Shown: positions 33,660 to 41,952, numbered from the stretch's first letter. The stretch is DNA of 64,000 nucleotides from Catenulispora yoronensis (GCF_039531695.1 NZ_BAAAQN010000039.1:1-64000), one strand, 5' to 3'. The notes: a model not told the origin generated them from the sequence alone. Numbers and translations: made by a program.

Positions 33660-34477
33660 GGCTTGTGCTGCCGGTGTTCCAACGCCGAGCGTCGAGCGGT
33701 GTAGACAGCCGTCAGGCACGGGTCTTCGACCCGGCCGCCGAACTCGTCGACGAGCGAACCGAGGCGAGTGAGGAACTCTTCGCGGTCCGGTGGGGAGAGT
33801 TCTGCGATGTTCGGGAACGTGGACCACTGGTCCCGCGCGCTCTGCGCGGTCAGGATCTGATTCCATTCGATGATCTCGACGGAGACGTCGCCGAAGTAGC
33901 CGCCCGCGGTCAACTGCCCGCGCCACCGATCGGTGTCGAGGATGTGGGAGCGGCTGTCCCGATAGCCGGTCCCGCCGGGCAGCAGATCGTGGTAGACCTC
34001 ATCGAGCCGGTCGCGGAAGAGAGTCGGCCGCTTGGGGTCGCCGAACTCGTTCCACCACGCCGCCAGCCAGCCGCCCGGACGCACCAGCCCGGCGATCTTC
34101 GCGGTCGACGTGGCCGGGTCGACCCAGTGCAGCGCTGTCGCCGCCACAGCCAGGTCGAACCCTCCTGGCAGATCCGCGGACTCGAAGTCGCTGACCAAGA
34201 TCTCCAGCCGATCGCACGCGTGCTCGGCGGCGAGAATCGCGGCCAGGTTCTCGCCGGGCTCGACCGCGACCACGTGCGCCCCGGCCGCCAACAACGGCTC
34301 GGTCGCCAGGCCCGTTCCGGCACCGATCTCCAGCACCCGAGCACCGGGCCGTAGTCCGCATCGTTCTGCCAGCAACTCGAAGACCACGTCCGGGTAGCGC
34401 GGCCTGCCCCGTTGGTAGGTCAGCGCGTCGGCGTTGAACGACATCCGGCGAGCCGCACGCACTGTGTCAGACATCAT
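33656..34477 (-). CDS. class I SAM-dependent methyltransferase
   Basis: 273 aa. Motif I is VLEIGAGTGLATEPLLAAG (about 47-65), the acidic residue that binds the ribose is in VAVEPGEN, and the post-motif region reads DLAVAATALHWVDP, a common SAM methyltransferase pattern with small-molecule substrates. The N-terminus FNADALTYQRGRPRYP is typical of the UbiE/trans-aconitate-like subgroup. The substrate is unknown. The two adjacent ATG codons (34477, 34474) are both possible. The gene converges on the SpoIIE phosphatase gene, sharing the last 4 bases. Confidence 0.88.
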   Translation of the reverse strand: MMSDTVRAARRMSFNADALTYQRGRPRYPDVVFELLAERCGLRPGARVLEIGAGTGLATEPLLAAGAHVVAVEPGENLAAILAAEHACDRLEILVSDFESADLPGGFDLAVAATALHWVDPATSTAKIAGLVRPGGWLAAWWNEFGDPKRPTLFRDRLDEVYHDLLPGGTGYRDSRSHILDTDRWRGQLTAGGYFGDVSVEIIEWNQILTAQSARDQWSTFPNIAELSPPDREEFLTRLGSLVDEFGGRVEDPCLTAVYTARRSALEHRQHKP

Positions 34478-34606
34478 GGATCCCGCAGCCACGGCGCCGT
34501 CCTGGACAGCGCCGGGGTCAGATTCTTGGTCGTGCACCCCGACAGTCTGCCCAACTCGGCCTTGCGAGGCCACAGGAATACTCGCCCTGTCGACGTGGCC
34601 GGGCGG

Positions 34607-35431
34607 TCACCGCGGGCTCCATGCGAAGTCCTCCCGCCACGCGACCTCGGAGGCCGACCATTCCAGCAGCGCGGCAACGACGTCCGCCAAGGACGGCGTG
34701 ACAGTCACGAGGGGCTCGGCCGGCGCCCCGTCGCGGTATTCGATCTCGTAGTCGCCACCAGGACGCATCAGCACCTTCACATAGCAAGCTTCGTGCTCCA
34801 CACACTCCAGCGCTCGGCGCACGCCCGGCTTCATGGCCGTGATCGAGGCCTCCAGCTTCGCCGGATCGAGCCAGCCGTCCGCCAGCGTGTGGTCCTCGCG
34901 GTCGGCCTCCGCCTTCGCCTCGGCCACGGGATCTCCGAGACCGGCCGCGCCAAGGAGCCTGAAGAAGACGCTCTCCATGAAGTAGTCGGGCTTGCCCGCC
35001 AAGACCGCGCCGATCCGATCGCGATCCGGTTCCAACCCCGCGGCAGTCGACCATGCGACGACGGCCTCGACAGCCTCCGCCCCAAAGAAATGCGGCTCCG
35101 CCTCACCAGTCCGCGGCTCCGCGGGCAACCGCACCGACCAAGCCTGCCCGCTCCCGGCCCCCAGCCCTCGCACCACGCATGAGCGCTCCGGCGAGACCGA
35201 CGCGATCATCACCGGCCTGCGCGTCGCCTCGACCATGGCACGCAGCCAGTCGCGGCCGTCCGCCTCCGGCAGGCCGCCGTCCTCGACCGAGAGCACCTGC
35301 CAGCCCGCAGGCCGTCGCTCGCACATGCGCAGCGCGCCCTCTTCCACGTACTCCGCGATCCCCCGCACCAACGGCAGCGCGAACAGCGAAGTCCTCCGCC
35401 GCGCCACGATCAAGTCCCCCTCGAATCCCAT
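34607..35431 (-). CDS. conserved hypothetical protein
   Basis: 274 aa, soluble, with an even mix of charged and hydrophobic residues and no signal peptide or membrane segment. I see no named domain. Notable stretches are EGDLIVARRRTSLFALPLVR near the N-terminus and WREDFAWSPR at the end. Codon structure is that of a real gene, with GC at third positions throughout. ATG 35431 is the first start that avoids the A/T-rich promoter-like gap at 35432-35509. It is divergent from the EamA transporter; a functional link is not shown. Confidence 0.65.
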   Translation of the reverse strand: MGFEGDLIVARRRTSLFALPLVRGIAEYVEEGALRMCERRPAGWQVLSVEDGGLPEADGRDWLRAMVEATRRPVMIASVSPERSCVVRGLGAGSGQAWSVRLPAEPRTGEAEPHFFGAEAVEAVVAWSTAAGLEPDRDRIGAVLAGKPDYFMESVFFRLLGAAGLGDPVAEAKAEADREDHTLADGWLDPAKLEASITAMKPGVRRALECVEHEACYVKVLMRPGGDYEIEYRDGAPAEPLVTVTPSLADVVAALLEWSASEVAWREDFAWSPR

Positions 35432-35509
35432 AGCACCCACCCTGCGCTCGAAACCAGCTCGCTCGAATATAAATCCATCATTCAGCAAACTTATGAGACA
35501 CTCGCTCCC

Positions 35510-36463
35510 GTGATCACCGAGGCCCCCGCTCCCGCCCCCGAATCGGCGCTCGCCGCGCCACCCCCGCCGCTCGCCCATCCTCACAGCACCACCCGCCGGA
35601 CCGCACTCCTCCCCACCGCCGGCCTCGTCTTCACCACCGCGATATGGGGCTCCACCTTCGTCGTCGTCAAGGACGCGATCGCCTCGGTCCCCGTCCTCGA
35701 CTTCCTGACGCTCCGCTTCGCGCTCGCCTTCGCGGTCCTGGTCGCCGCGCGTCCCCGGGCCCTCGCCTCCCTCAGCCGCGACGGCTGGCGCCACGGCCTC
35801 CTCCTCGGTCTGGTCCTGGCGGCCGGCTACGGGACGCAGACCTTCGACCTCCAGACCGCCTCGGCCTCGGTCTCCGGCTTCGTCACCGGCTTGTTCGTCG
35901 TCTTCACCCCGCTCATCGCGGCCGTGCTGCTCCGGCGCCGCGTCCCGTCCGCCGTCCGGGCGGCCGTGGTCCTCGCCACCGTCGGGCTCGGCCTGATCTC
36001 GCTGCACGGCATGTCCGTCGGCCGGGGCGAACTGCTGACCGTCGCCGGCGCGTTCTTCTTCGCGCTGCACATCGTCGGGCTCGGCGAGTGGTCGCACCGC
36101 AACGACGCCTACGCGCTGGCGGTCGTGCAGATCGGCACGGTCGCGGCCGTCTCCCTGGTCCTCGCCCTGGCCACCGGGCACAACCCCGGCATCGCCCTTC
36201 CCGGGAGCCCCTCCACCTGGGCCGCGGTGGCGGTGACGGCCCTGCTCGGCACGGCCGCCGGCTTCTATCTCCAGACCTGGTCCCAGGCCCGCATGCCGGC
36301 CACGCGCGCCGCCGTCGTCCTCACCATGGAGCCGGTCTTCGCCGGCGTCACCGGGGTCTTGTCCGGCGAGACCCTGGCGCTGCGCGGCTGGTTCGGCGCC
36401 GCGCTGGTGCTCGGGGCGATGTATCTCGTGGAACTGTCACCTCGCCGTCGCTGGAAAGGGTGA
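35510..36463 (+). CDS. EamA/DMT family transporter
   Basis: 317 aa with ten predicted transmembrane helices and two EamA repeats (about 30-160 and 170-305). Repeat markers are IWGSTFVVVKDAI, LRFALAF, GTQTFDLQTASASVSGFVTGLFVVFTPLIAA-type and TRAAVVLTMEPVFAGVTG with a final GAALVLGAMYLVEL. DMT proteins export metabolites or amino acids; this one cannot be assigned a substrate. The GTG start at 35510 follows an A/T-rich stretch. The 35-residue Pro/Ala-rich N-terminus is probably cytosolic. Confidence 0.9.
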   Translation: MITEAPAPAPESALAAPPPPLAHPHSTTRRTALLPTAGLVFTTAIWGSTFVVVKDAIASVPVLDFLTLRFALAFAVLVAARPRALASLSRDGWRHGLLLGLVLAAGYGTQTFDLQTASASVSGFVTGLFVVFTPLIAAVLLRRRVPSAVRAAVVLATVGLGLISLHGMSVGRGELLTVAGAFFFALHIVGLGEWSHRNDAYALAVVQIGTVAAVSLVLALATGHNPGIALPGSPSTWAAVAVTALLGTAAGFYLQTWSQARMPATRAAVVLTMEPVFAGVTGVLSGETLALRGWFGAALVLGAMYLVELSPRRRWKG

Positions 36464-36567
36464 CACTCAGCGGACCTGCACCGGACTTGTCGACTCAGAA
36501 GACCGCCGTCCGCCGATCCCCGGTGGCACGCTCACCCGAAATCCCTCTTCACCTCGGGAGAGCTCCA

Positions 36568-37212
36568 GTGGAAACCTGCCCCCTGACCTGGGTCTTGGCC
36601 TGCCATCCGCGCGGTTTCGGCATGCAGACGACGCTTTCCGTCGCGCTCGACCTCCTGGCCGCCGCCGCTGCCCCCGACGGCACCCGCCGCGCCTTCCACC
36701 TCGACACGATCGCGGTGTCGGCCACCGGCACCGCGCATCCGGGCAACGGCCCGCGCAGCCCCGAGAACGCGGCCGTCCCGCAGATCCTGGAACTGCTCAG
36801 CCACTGCCTCAGCCCGACGACGCCCGGGAGCGGGAGCCCGACGCTCGCCGCCGAACTCCCCCACCTCGTCACCGGCATGTTCCGCACCGTCTTCGAGTTC
36901 GCCTCGCCCGACTCCGACCAGCCGTATCCGACCGCCGCGCTGCTCTATGAACGCATCACCCGCGCCGGCGACCGCTCCCTCGAACCCGGCTGGCGCGCCC
37001 GCGCCAAGGAACGATTAGCCAAGGACGTGGAGCGGTGCCGCGGCGAAGCGCCGGCCCCGACAAAACGCCAGGCGATGCCGACTTCGGCATCGCCTGGCGC
37101 TCCAGCATCGTCCGCCCCGAGCCACCAAGACCCGAGCCGCTCCAGAGCGGTGTTCAAGAGCTCGTTCCGGCGCCGGTCCCGGATCGGGTGGTCCCGATCA
37201 GGACGCCCCTGA
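36568..37212 (+). CDS. hypothetical protein
   Basis: 214 aa. The GTG start at 36568 has GGGAGAG 5 nt before it. The first 160 residues look globular (VLACHPRGFGMQTTLSVALD, FHLDTIAVSATG, LTHLV-type helices) and have no recognised domain. From about residue 165 the protein is Ser/Pro/Arg-rich; a perfect 16-bp hairpin (37066-37099) lies in that part, so the last 50 codons may be non-functional read-through. No signal peptide. It converges on the YbjN gene. Confidence 0.5.
   Translation: METCPLTWVLACHPRGFGMQTTLSVALDLLAAAAAPDGTRRAFHLDTIAVSATGTAHPGNGPRSPENAAVPQILELLSHCLSPTTPGSGSPTLAAELPHLVTGMFRTVFEFASPDSDQPYPTAALLYERITRAGDRSLEPGWRARAKERLAKDVERCRGEAPAPTKRQAMPTSASPGAPASSAPSHQDPSRSRAVFKSSFRRRSRIGWSRSGRP
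37066..37099. terminator. perfect 16-bp hairpin between convergent genes
   Basis: Arms at 37066-37081 (CGCCAGGCGATGCCGA) and 37084-37099 are perfectly complementary with two bases between them. The position, near the 3' ends of a plus-strand gene and the minus-strand YbjN gene, suggests a bidirectional terminator, although it lies within the open frame of the former. No T-tract. Confidence 0.55.
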
Positions 37213-37240
37213 TCCGGACGCCCTGCTCCCGACCTCGCGA

Positions 37241-37912
37241 TCAGTCCAGGTCGTCGGTGCTGTCGAAGTCGGATTCGTCGCTGTCCACGTCGCCGCCCTT
37301 GGCGCCGCCCTTGCCCGCGTCACCCTTGCCCGCGTCGCCCTTGACGTCCTTGACGATCCCGCTGCCGCCGTCCAGGTCCTCGCCCGCATCCGGCCGGCCG
37401 TTCTGCCCCACCGACTGCACCTCGGCCTCCAGGCCCAGCCGCTCGGCCAGCCACCCGTGGAAGCCGACCGAGGCCTGCACCCAGTTCACGGTGGTGCCGA
37501 CGAAGTAGTCGATGTTCACACCCTGCGGCACGACCATCTGGGCCTCGCCGACGAGCCGCAGCACACCGTCCTCGTTGGTGTGCGTGTACACCTTCGGCCA
37601 CAGCGTGTCGCGGTTCCACTCGTCGATGACGTCGAGCAGCTCCTGCTTCTCCTCCAGCGGATACGCCCGCTCGTAGAACGACCGGATCGCGAACAGCTCC
37701 TTCTGGTCGCCGCGGAACATCGCGTAGACGCGGAAGCCCGGCCACGAGGCGACGATGTCGCCCTCCGGGTCGGTCGTGTGTTTGATCCCGAGCTGCTCGA
37801 ACAGGTCGCCGACCAGGTTGTTGTCCGGCTTGATGATCGGCGGCGGACCCTGCGGCGGTTCCTGCGGCCCCTGCGGTCCGAAGTTCGGGATGGCTCCGGG
37901 GTCGATGGTCAT
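37241..37912 (-). CDS. YbjN domain-containing protein
   Basis: 223 aa. A Pro/Gly-rich N-terminus (1-27) precedes the YbjN domain (about 30-165), recognisable from LFEQLGIKHTTDPEGDIVASWPGFRVYAMF, FYERAYPLEEKQELLDVIDEWNRD-type and NVDYFVGTTVNWVQ-like strands. YbjN is a putative sensor or chaperone-like domain of type III secretion-chaperone fold with unclear function. The C-terminus (about 175-223) is an acidic Asp/Ser/Gly tail with repeated DAGKG units. Alone in the gap before MarR. Confidence 0.85.
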   Translation of the reverse strand: MTIDPGAIPNFGPQGPQEPPQGPPPIIKPDNNLVGDLFEQLGIKHTTDPEGDIVASWPGFRVYAMFRGDQKELFAIRSFYERAYPLEEKQELLDVIDEWNRDTLWPKVYTHTNEDGVLRLVGEAQMVVPQGVNIDYFVGTTVNWVQASVGFHGWLAERLGLEAEVQSVGQNGRPDAGEDLDGGSGIVKDVKGDAGKGDAGKGGAKGGDVDSDESDFDSTDDLD

Positions 37913-38191
37913 ACGGCGTCCTCAACTGAGCTCGGTGGCATATCGGGTCGATGGTTCTTCCATCCTGTCATCCCCCGGAGCCGGGACTGAACTCGCGTCC
38001 CGGGCAGCCCGCCGCCGAGAACGCGTCGGCGACCGTCGGAGCTTCGACGACGAACGGCGCTTCGGGCCCGGTTTTCCCGGGCGCCACCGTCCGTTCCGCG
38101 AACGTCGGCACAACGGCGACATCCGGGGGATCCGCACACCAGGGCGACCGCGACCCGCGGAGCCTGGAGGCTGGAACCTGGAACCTGGAAC

Positions 38192-38722
38192 CTAGGCTCC
38201 GGCCTTCTCCCCCGCGCCCGGCTCCTCCTCGTCCGCACCCGACCCGGCGAATAAATGCTCCACCAGCTTCGCCAGCGCCGGCAGCGCCGCCGCCACCGCC
38301 TCCTGCTCCTGCGCCGACAGCCGCTCCAGCGCGGCCCCTATCCGCCGCTGGTGCGCCGCCTGCCAGTCGGCCAGCTGGCGGCGCCCGGCCGCGGTCAGCT
38401 CAACCACCGCGACGCGGCGGTCCTCCGCGTGCGTGCCCCGCACCACCAGGCCGGCGGTCATCAGCTGGCCGATCAGGCCGCTGACGGTGCTGGCGGACAG
38501 CCGCTGCCGGGCCGCGAGGTCGCCGACGCGCGCCGGGGACTGGTCGCTGAGCGCCTGCATCAGCTCGATCTGCGCCATCGGCAGCGCTTCCCACGGGTAC
38601 TCGGTCCGGATCGAGGTGCGCAGCGCGCGCCGCAGCCGGGTCACGACGTCGGTCAGCTGGTGCGCGGTGGCTTCCGAGAGGTCGCCGGCAGCGGGCGTGG
38701 AGGAGGGGACGGGCGATGCCAT
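38192..38722 (-). CDS. MarR family transcriptional regulator
   Basis: 176 aa. The winged helix (about 60-125) has ARVGDLAARQRLSASTVSGLIGQLMTAGLVVRG followed by the wing EDRRVAVVELTAAGR. An acidic, Glu/Gly-rich tail ends the protein. It is divergent from an MFS efflux gene, and two inverted repeats (38794-38822) sit in the gap next to the MFS start, so it probably represses that pump and is released by a small molecule. Confidence 0.92.
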   Translation of the reverse strand: MASPVPSSTPAAGDLSEATAHQLTDVVTRLRRALRTSIRTEYPWEALPMAQIELMQALSDQSPARVGDLAARQRLSASTVSGLIGQLMTAGLVVRGTHAEDRRVAVVELTAAGRRQLADWQAAHQRRIGAALERLSAQEQEAVAAALPALAKLVEHLFAGSGADEEEPGAGEKAGA

Positions 38723-38793
38723 GCCCAGACTTTATGAGACCGGACCCACGTTGCGTCCAGCCTTCCGCCGGGTTGAGATGGTATGTCGGCGGG

Positions 38794-38822
38794 CCGAATA
38801 TTTCGGTGTCCGAAACTTTCGG
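38794..38822. promoter_or_regulatory. double MarR operator
   Basis: Two 13-bp inverted repeats, CCGAATATTTCGG (38794-38806) and CCGAAACTTTCGG (38810-38822), are separated by TGT. They lie just before the -10 box (TACGCT, 38825-38830) of the MFS gene, ideal for blocking RNA polymerase. Confidence 0.7.
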
Positions 38823-38824
38823 CG

Positions 38825-38837
38825 TACGCTGGATCGC
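38825..38837 (+). promoter_or_regulatory. candidate leaderless -10 box of the MFS gene
   Basis: TACGCT at 38825-38830 is 7 nt before GTG 38838, immediately downstream of the double MarR operator. No ribosome site is visible. Confidence 0.45.
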
Positions 38838-40196
38838 GTGAACGTCCTCCTGCGCGAGCGCCCCCGCCCGGACCGCGTCCGCGAACTGCCCGCGGCCTGG
38901 CGCCTGGCCGTGCTGACAGTCTGCTTCGGTGCCTTCATGGGCCAGCTCGACGCCTCGATCACGACCCTGGCCTATCCGGCCCTGCGCTCGGAGTTCCACG
39001 CCTCGCTGGCGGCCGTCTCCTGGGTGTCGCTGTCCTACCTGCTCACGCTGACCCTGCTGCTGGTCCCGGTCGGCCGGCTGTCCGACGCCCACGGCCGCAA
39101 GCTGTTCTACGTCTACGGCTTCGCCGTCTTCACCGCCGCCTCGGCCGCCTGCGCGCTGGCCCCCAGCCTGGAGACGCTGATCGCCTTCCGCGTGGCGCAG
39201 GCCGTCGGCGCCGCCATGCTCCAGGCGAACAGCATCGCGCTGATCTCCAACGCCGTCCCGCGCGCCAAGCTGCGCACCGGCCTGGGCGTCCAGGCCGCCG
39301 CCCAGGCACTGGGCCTGGGTCTGGGCCCGGCGGTCGGCGGGCTGCTGGTGGACACCCTGGGCTGGCGCTGGGTATTCGGCGTGAACGTCCCGGTCGGGAT
39401 GGTCGCGCTGGCCGGCGGAATACTCCTGCTCCCCCGCACCCGCGAGCGCGATCCCGGCCTGCGCCCGGACCTGACGCCGCTGAAGCGGCCCGAGGTCCGG
39501 TGGGGGCTGCTCGGCGCGGCCGGCGGCTACCTGGTGCTGTTCGGCCCGCTGGTGCTGGTCCCGGTGCTGATGGTGGCGCGCGGCAGCAGCGCCCTGACCT
39601 CCGGGCTGGTGCTGACCACGCTGCCGGTCGGGTTCGCGGTCGGGGCGTCGTTCCTGAAGCTGCGGACGGCGGTCGCACTGGGCCTGGCCACCGCCGCGCT
39701 GACCGCGCTGCTGGTCCTGCCGTTCCAGCCGGCGGTGCTGGTGCCGCTGCTCGGCCTGCTCGGCGTGGGCCTGGGCTCCTACGCCCCGGCGAACAACGCG
39801 CGGGTGATGGCGGCGGTTCCGCAGCGGGCGTCGGGGGTGGTCAGCGGCCTGTTGAACACGGCGCGCAGCCTGGGAACGTCGGGCGGCGTGTATCTGGTGA
39901 CGTCGGCGATCGCGCTGGCCGGCCACGACGACGGCCTGGGTGCCCGCTATGCGTTCGCCGGGCTATTGGCCGTCTGCCTGGTCACCGTCGGCGCGGCGGC
40001 CGCTATACGTTCGCGCGCGCACGCGGTCGAGAACGAACTCGTCAACGAGCTCCCAGCCCCATTCGGGCCGCAGGTCGGGCCGCTTGTGCGGGGTGACGAT
40101 CAGCAGCGCCGCGCTGACCTGCGCCAGCTGCCAGGCCAGCAGCGGCAGCCGGGACGGGTCCGCCAGATGGAGCGCGAAGCTGCACACAGTCAGTGA
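38838..40196 (+). CDS. MFS transporter, drug-efflux type
   Basis: 452 aa with about 12 transmembrane helices in residues 20-390, of the DHA-type. FMGQLDASITTLAYPAL is the D-motif typical of drug:H+ antiporters, GRLSDAHGRKLFYVYGF is motif A, and GLGPAVGGLLVDTLGWRWVF is motif C. The remaining 60 residues (from about IRSRAHAVENEL) are hydrophilic, have no MFS similarity and are the antisense of the convergent methyltransferase gene, so the natural end has probably been lost. GTG 38838 fits a leaderless promoter. Probably repressed by the divergent MarR. Confidence 0.85.
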   Translation: MNVLLRERPRPDRVRELPAAWRLAVLTVCFGAFMGQLDASITTLAYPALRSEFHASLAAVSWVSLSYLLTLTLLLVPVGRLSDAHGRKLFYVYGFAVFTAASAACALAPSLETLIAFRVAQAVGAAMLQANSIALISNAVPRAKLRTGLGVQAAAQALGLGLGPAVGGLLVDTLGWRWVFGVNVPVGMVALAGGILLLPRTRERDPGLRPDLTPLKRPEVRWGLLGAAGGYLVLFGPLVLVPVLMVARGSSALTSGLVLTTLPVGFAVGASFLKLRTAVALGLATAALTALLVLPFQPAVLVPLLGLLGVGLGSYAPANNARVMAAVPQRASGVVSGLLNTARSLGTSGGVYLVTSAIALAGHDDGLGARYAFAGLLAVCLVTVGAAAAIRSRAHAVENELVNELPAPFGPQVGPLVRGDDQQRRADLRQLPGQQRQPGRVRQMEREAAHSQ

Positions 40197-40532
40197 GTAG
40201 TCCCGGCCGGCCAGCGCGCCGGCCGCGACGTCTTCGAAGGTGAACTCCTCGGCGTCGAGCCCTGTGGCCGCGCTATACGCGGCGGCCGTATAGGGATCGA
40301 CGCCGTCGACCTCTTTAGCGCCGAGCTCCAGAAGCGCGCGCGTCGCCTCTCCGCTGCCGCAAGCAAGGTCCAATACGTGGTGCAGCTCTAGAGCGTTCCG
40401 CTCCACGCTCTGCCGGATCACCGCGCGCACCGCCGTCTCATGGGGATTGCGGTACTCGGCTCCAAAGCGTTTGTAGTACTCCTCCGGTCCGTACTCTTCG
40501 TAGGCGCCACGGATGGAGGACATAACGATCAC
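39963..40532 (-). CDS. class I SAM-dependent methyltransferase
   Basis: 189 aa. It has motif I LDLACGSGEATRALLELG (about 55-72), an acidic VDGVDPY and a TVCSFALHLADPSRL motif IV region. The N-terminus IRGAYEEYGPEEYYKRFGAEYRNPHE matches a methyltransferase type also seen in eukaryotes. The substrate is unknown; it does not look like a DNA methyltransferase (no DPPY/NPPY). GTG 40532 overlaps the stop of the 270-aa gene; ATG 40523 is an alternative. The last 13 residues run into antisense of the MFS gene. Codons ATA, GTA, CTA, ACA and AAA are used more than in neighbours. Third gene of a cassette. Confidence 0.82.
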   Translation of the reverse strand: MIVMSSIRGAYEEYGPEEYYKRFGAEYRNPHETAVRAVIRQSVERNALELHHVLDLACGSGEATRALLELGAKEVDGVDPYTAAAYSAATGLDAEEFTFEDVAAGALAGRDYSLTVCSFALHLADPSRLPLLAWQLAQVSAALLIVTPHKRPDLRPEWGWELVDEFVLDRVRARTYSGRRADGDQADGQ

Positions 40533-41341
40533 CTTATGTCGCGCAGCTCCCTAGCCGCTCGTGCTACCTCCCCAAGCACGTGCGGGGTGAACTCGAACAC
40601 CGCCTGGTCGCCCTTGAACGGCACGTCGGGCGACCAGGTGAAGCGCAGCTCGTAGCCGGCTCTGGAACGGCCGCCGATCCGCGCCAGCGCCGCGCACACC
40701 TCTCTGGCCAGTGCGGGGCGGGTGGCGCGGTAGCCGTTCACTATAGGGAAATACGCCTGAGACTCGTTGTCCCCTATAGCGGCCCGGAATGCGCCCAGCA
40801 CGCCCTCGTACATGGTGCGTGTCACCTTCCGCTCCACCGGCTCCCCCAATTCCGGAGTCAGAGCGGTCCGCACTGTCAGCACCGGCACGCCGGTGCGCGA
40901 GGCCCCCACCTCCGCGCCGCGCACGAAGTCCCACGCGTGCCGGGTGTCGACGGCGCGCGCCGCCGCCAGTGCCAGGTCCCGGAGCCCGGTGAGCGCCGGG
41001 GCCAGGTCCGCCAGGGAGAACTCGTTGAGGCGCAGGTACAGGACGTCGGCCCAGCGCAGGTCGAGGTCCCCCAGCACGGCGTCGGCGTCGCGCTGTTCGG
41101 CGTTGGCCACGGTTTCCAGCAGGTCGGACATCCGGAGCGGATAGTCGCGCAGCCGCTGGTCCAGCGGCACGAGGACTTCGAACGGGTGCGGGTTCGTGGT
41201 CCCGCTGGGCGGGTCCAGCTCCCAGATCTGGCCGCGGCCGTAGTCGCGGCCCCGGCGCCAACCCGTCGCGGCAAGATAGCGGAGTACGTCATCCGGCCGG
41301 AGCCTTGCGGCCCGGCCGGATGCGGAGGTCTGGGCGGTCAT
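40529..41341 (-). CDS. unrecognised 270-aa protein of the DUF4365 cassette
   Basis: 270 aa, soluble, no signal peptide. I recognise no family. The N-terminus (LRPDDVLRYLAATGWRRGRDYGRGQIWEL) is a helix then a beta-hairpin typical of small regulatory or toxin-immunity domains; the C-terminus (PIVNGYRATRPALAREVCAALARIGGR, then YELRFTWSPDVPFKGDQAVFEFTP) looks like an alpha/beta domain. Its ATG overlaps the DUF4365 stop and its stop overlaps the methyltransferase start, so all three are one operon. Rare codons such as ATA recur (PIVNGY, AAIGDN). Confidence 0.7.
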   Translation of the reverse strand: MTAQTSASGRAARLRPDDVLRYLAATGWRRGRDYGRGQIWELDPPSGTTNPHPFEVLVPLDQRLRDYPLRMSDLLETVANAEQRDADAVLGDLDLRWADVLYLRLNEFSLADLAPALTGLRDLALAAARAVDTRHAWDFVRGAEVGASRTGVPVLTVRTALTPELGEPVERKVTRTMYEGVLGAFRAAIGDNESQAYFPIVNGYRATRPALAREVCAALARIGGRSRAGYELRFTWSPDVPFKGDQAVFEFTPHVLGEVARAARELRDIR

Positions 41342-41919
41342 CGCGCGAGCATCTCCCGGAACTCGTCGCCGAACAGCCCGTGGAGGGCCCTTATAGAAAG
41401 CAGATTGGCACGAGGGACGCGCACTGTATATGTAGATGACCGATTTCGTCCCGGGAGCGGGAGCGCGTCGTGGAAACACGCCCAGTAGGCGGCGTGGCGG
41501 AGCAGCAGGCGGTCGGCGTCGATGTCCGTCCACTCCGCGGCCGCGCGCGGCACCACGACCAGGAACAGGAAGCGGGGCACCAGGTAGTCGCGTCCGGCGA
41601 GCCAGTTGAAGTTCTTCACCTCCAGCGGGTAACGCCAGGCGACGTCGTTCCCCCGCGGGTCGGACCAGGACTTGACCTGGACGTCTATGAGCGGGAAGCC
41701 GCGGCGGCCGGCGGTGGCGGGATAGCGGAGCGTCCAGTCGACGCCGACCCGGTCGCGGTCGGCGCGCAGGGCGTCGAGGTTGGCGGCGGCGGCCAGGGCC
41801 CGGATGAAGGTCTCACCGAAGTCGCCCTGGTGGCCGGAGTCGCCGAGAGTCAGGGGGCGTCCGGCACCCCCGGTCTTGTTCGAGTCGGTCTGGAACCCTT
41901 GATCGATCGTCCCCGTCAT
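41338..41919 (-). CDS. DUF4365 domain-containing protein, nuclease-like
   Basis: 193 aa. DUF4365 is a predicted PD-(D/E)XK nuclease-like fold. The pattern seen is GDFGETFIRALAAAANL, a catalytic-like core VGVDWTLRYPAT followed by LIDVQVKSWSD (D-x-Q-x-K), then VKNFNWLAGRDYLVPRFLFLVVVP and LLLRHAAYWACFHDAL, all features of the family. The family occurs near restriction, antiphage and NACHT-type genes. First gene of a three-gene overlapping cassette. A 12-bp palindrome (CCTGATATCAGG, 41953-41964) lies upstream; AGGGA is 4 nt before ATG 41919. Codons such as ATA AGG, ACA and TCT mark it as foreign. Confidence 0.8.
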   Translation of the reverse strand: MTGTIDQGFQTDSNKTGGAGRPLTLGDSGHQGDFGETFIRALAAAANLDALRADRDRVGVDWTLRYPATAGRRGFPLIDVQVKSWSDPRGNDVAWRYPLEVKNFNWLAGRDYLVPRFLFLVVVPRAAAEWTDIDADRLLLRHAAYWACFHDALPLPGRNRSSTYTVRVPRANLLSIRALHGLFGDEFREMLAR

Positions 41920-41952
41920 CGTTTCCCTACGCGCTCTAGTCAGGGGTCGGGT

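Noticed and set aside
34574..36181. Extending the 274-aa hypothetical protein to the long upstream frame
   Set aside because: The upstream part is antisense to the EamA gene and is Arg/Gly/Asp-rich; ATG 35431 gives the natural length.
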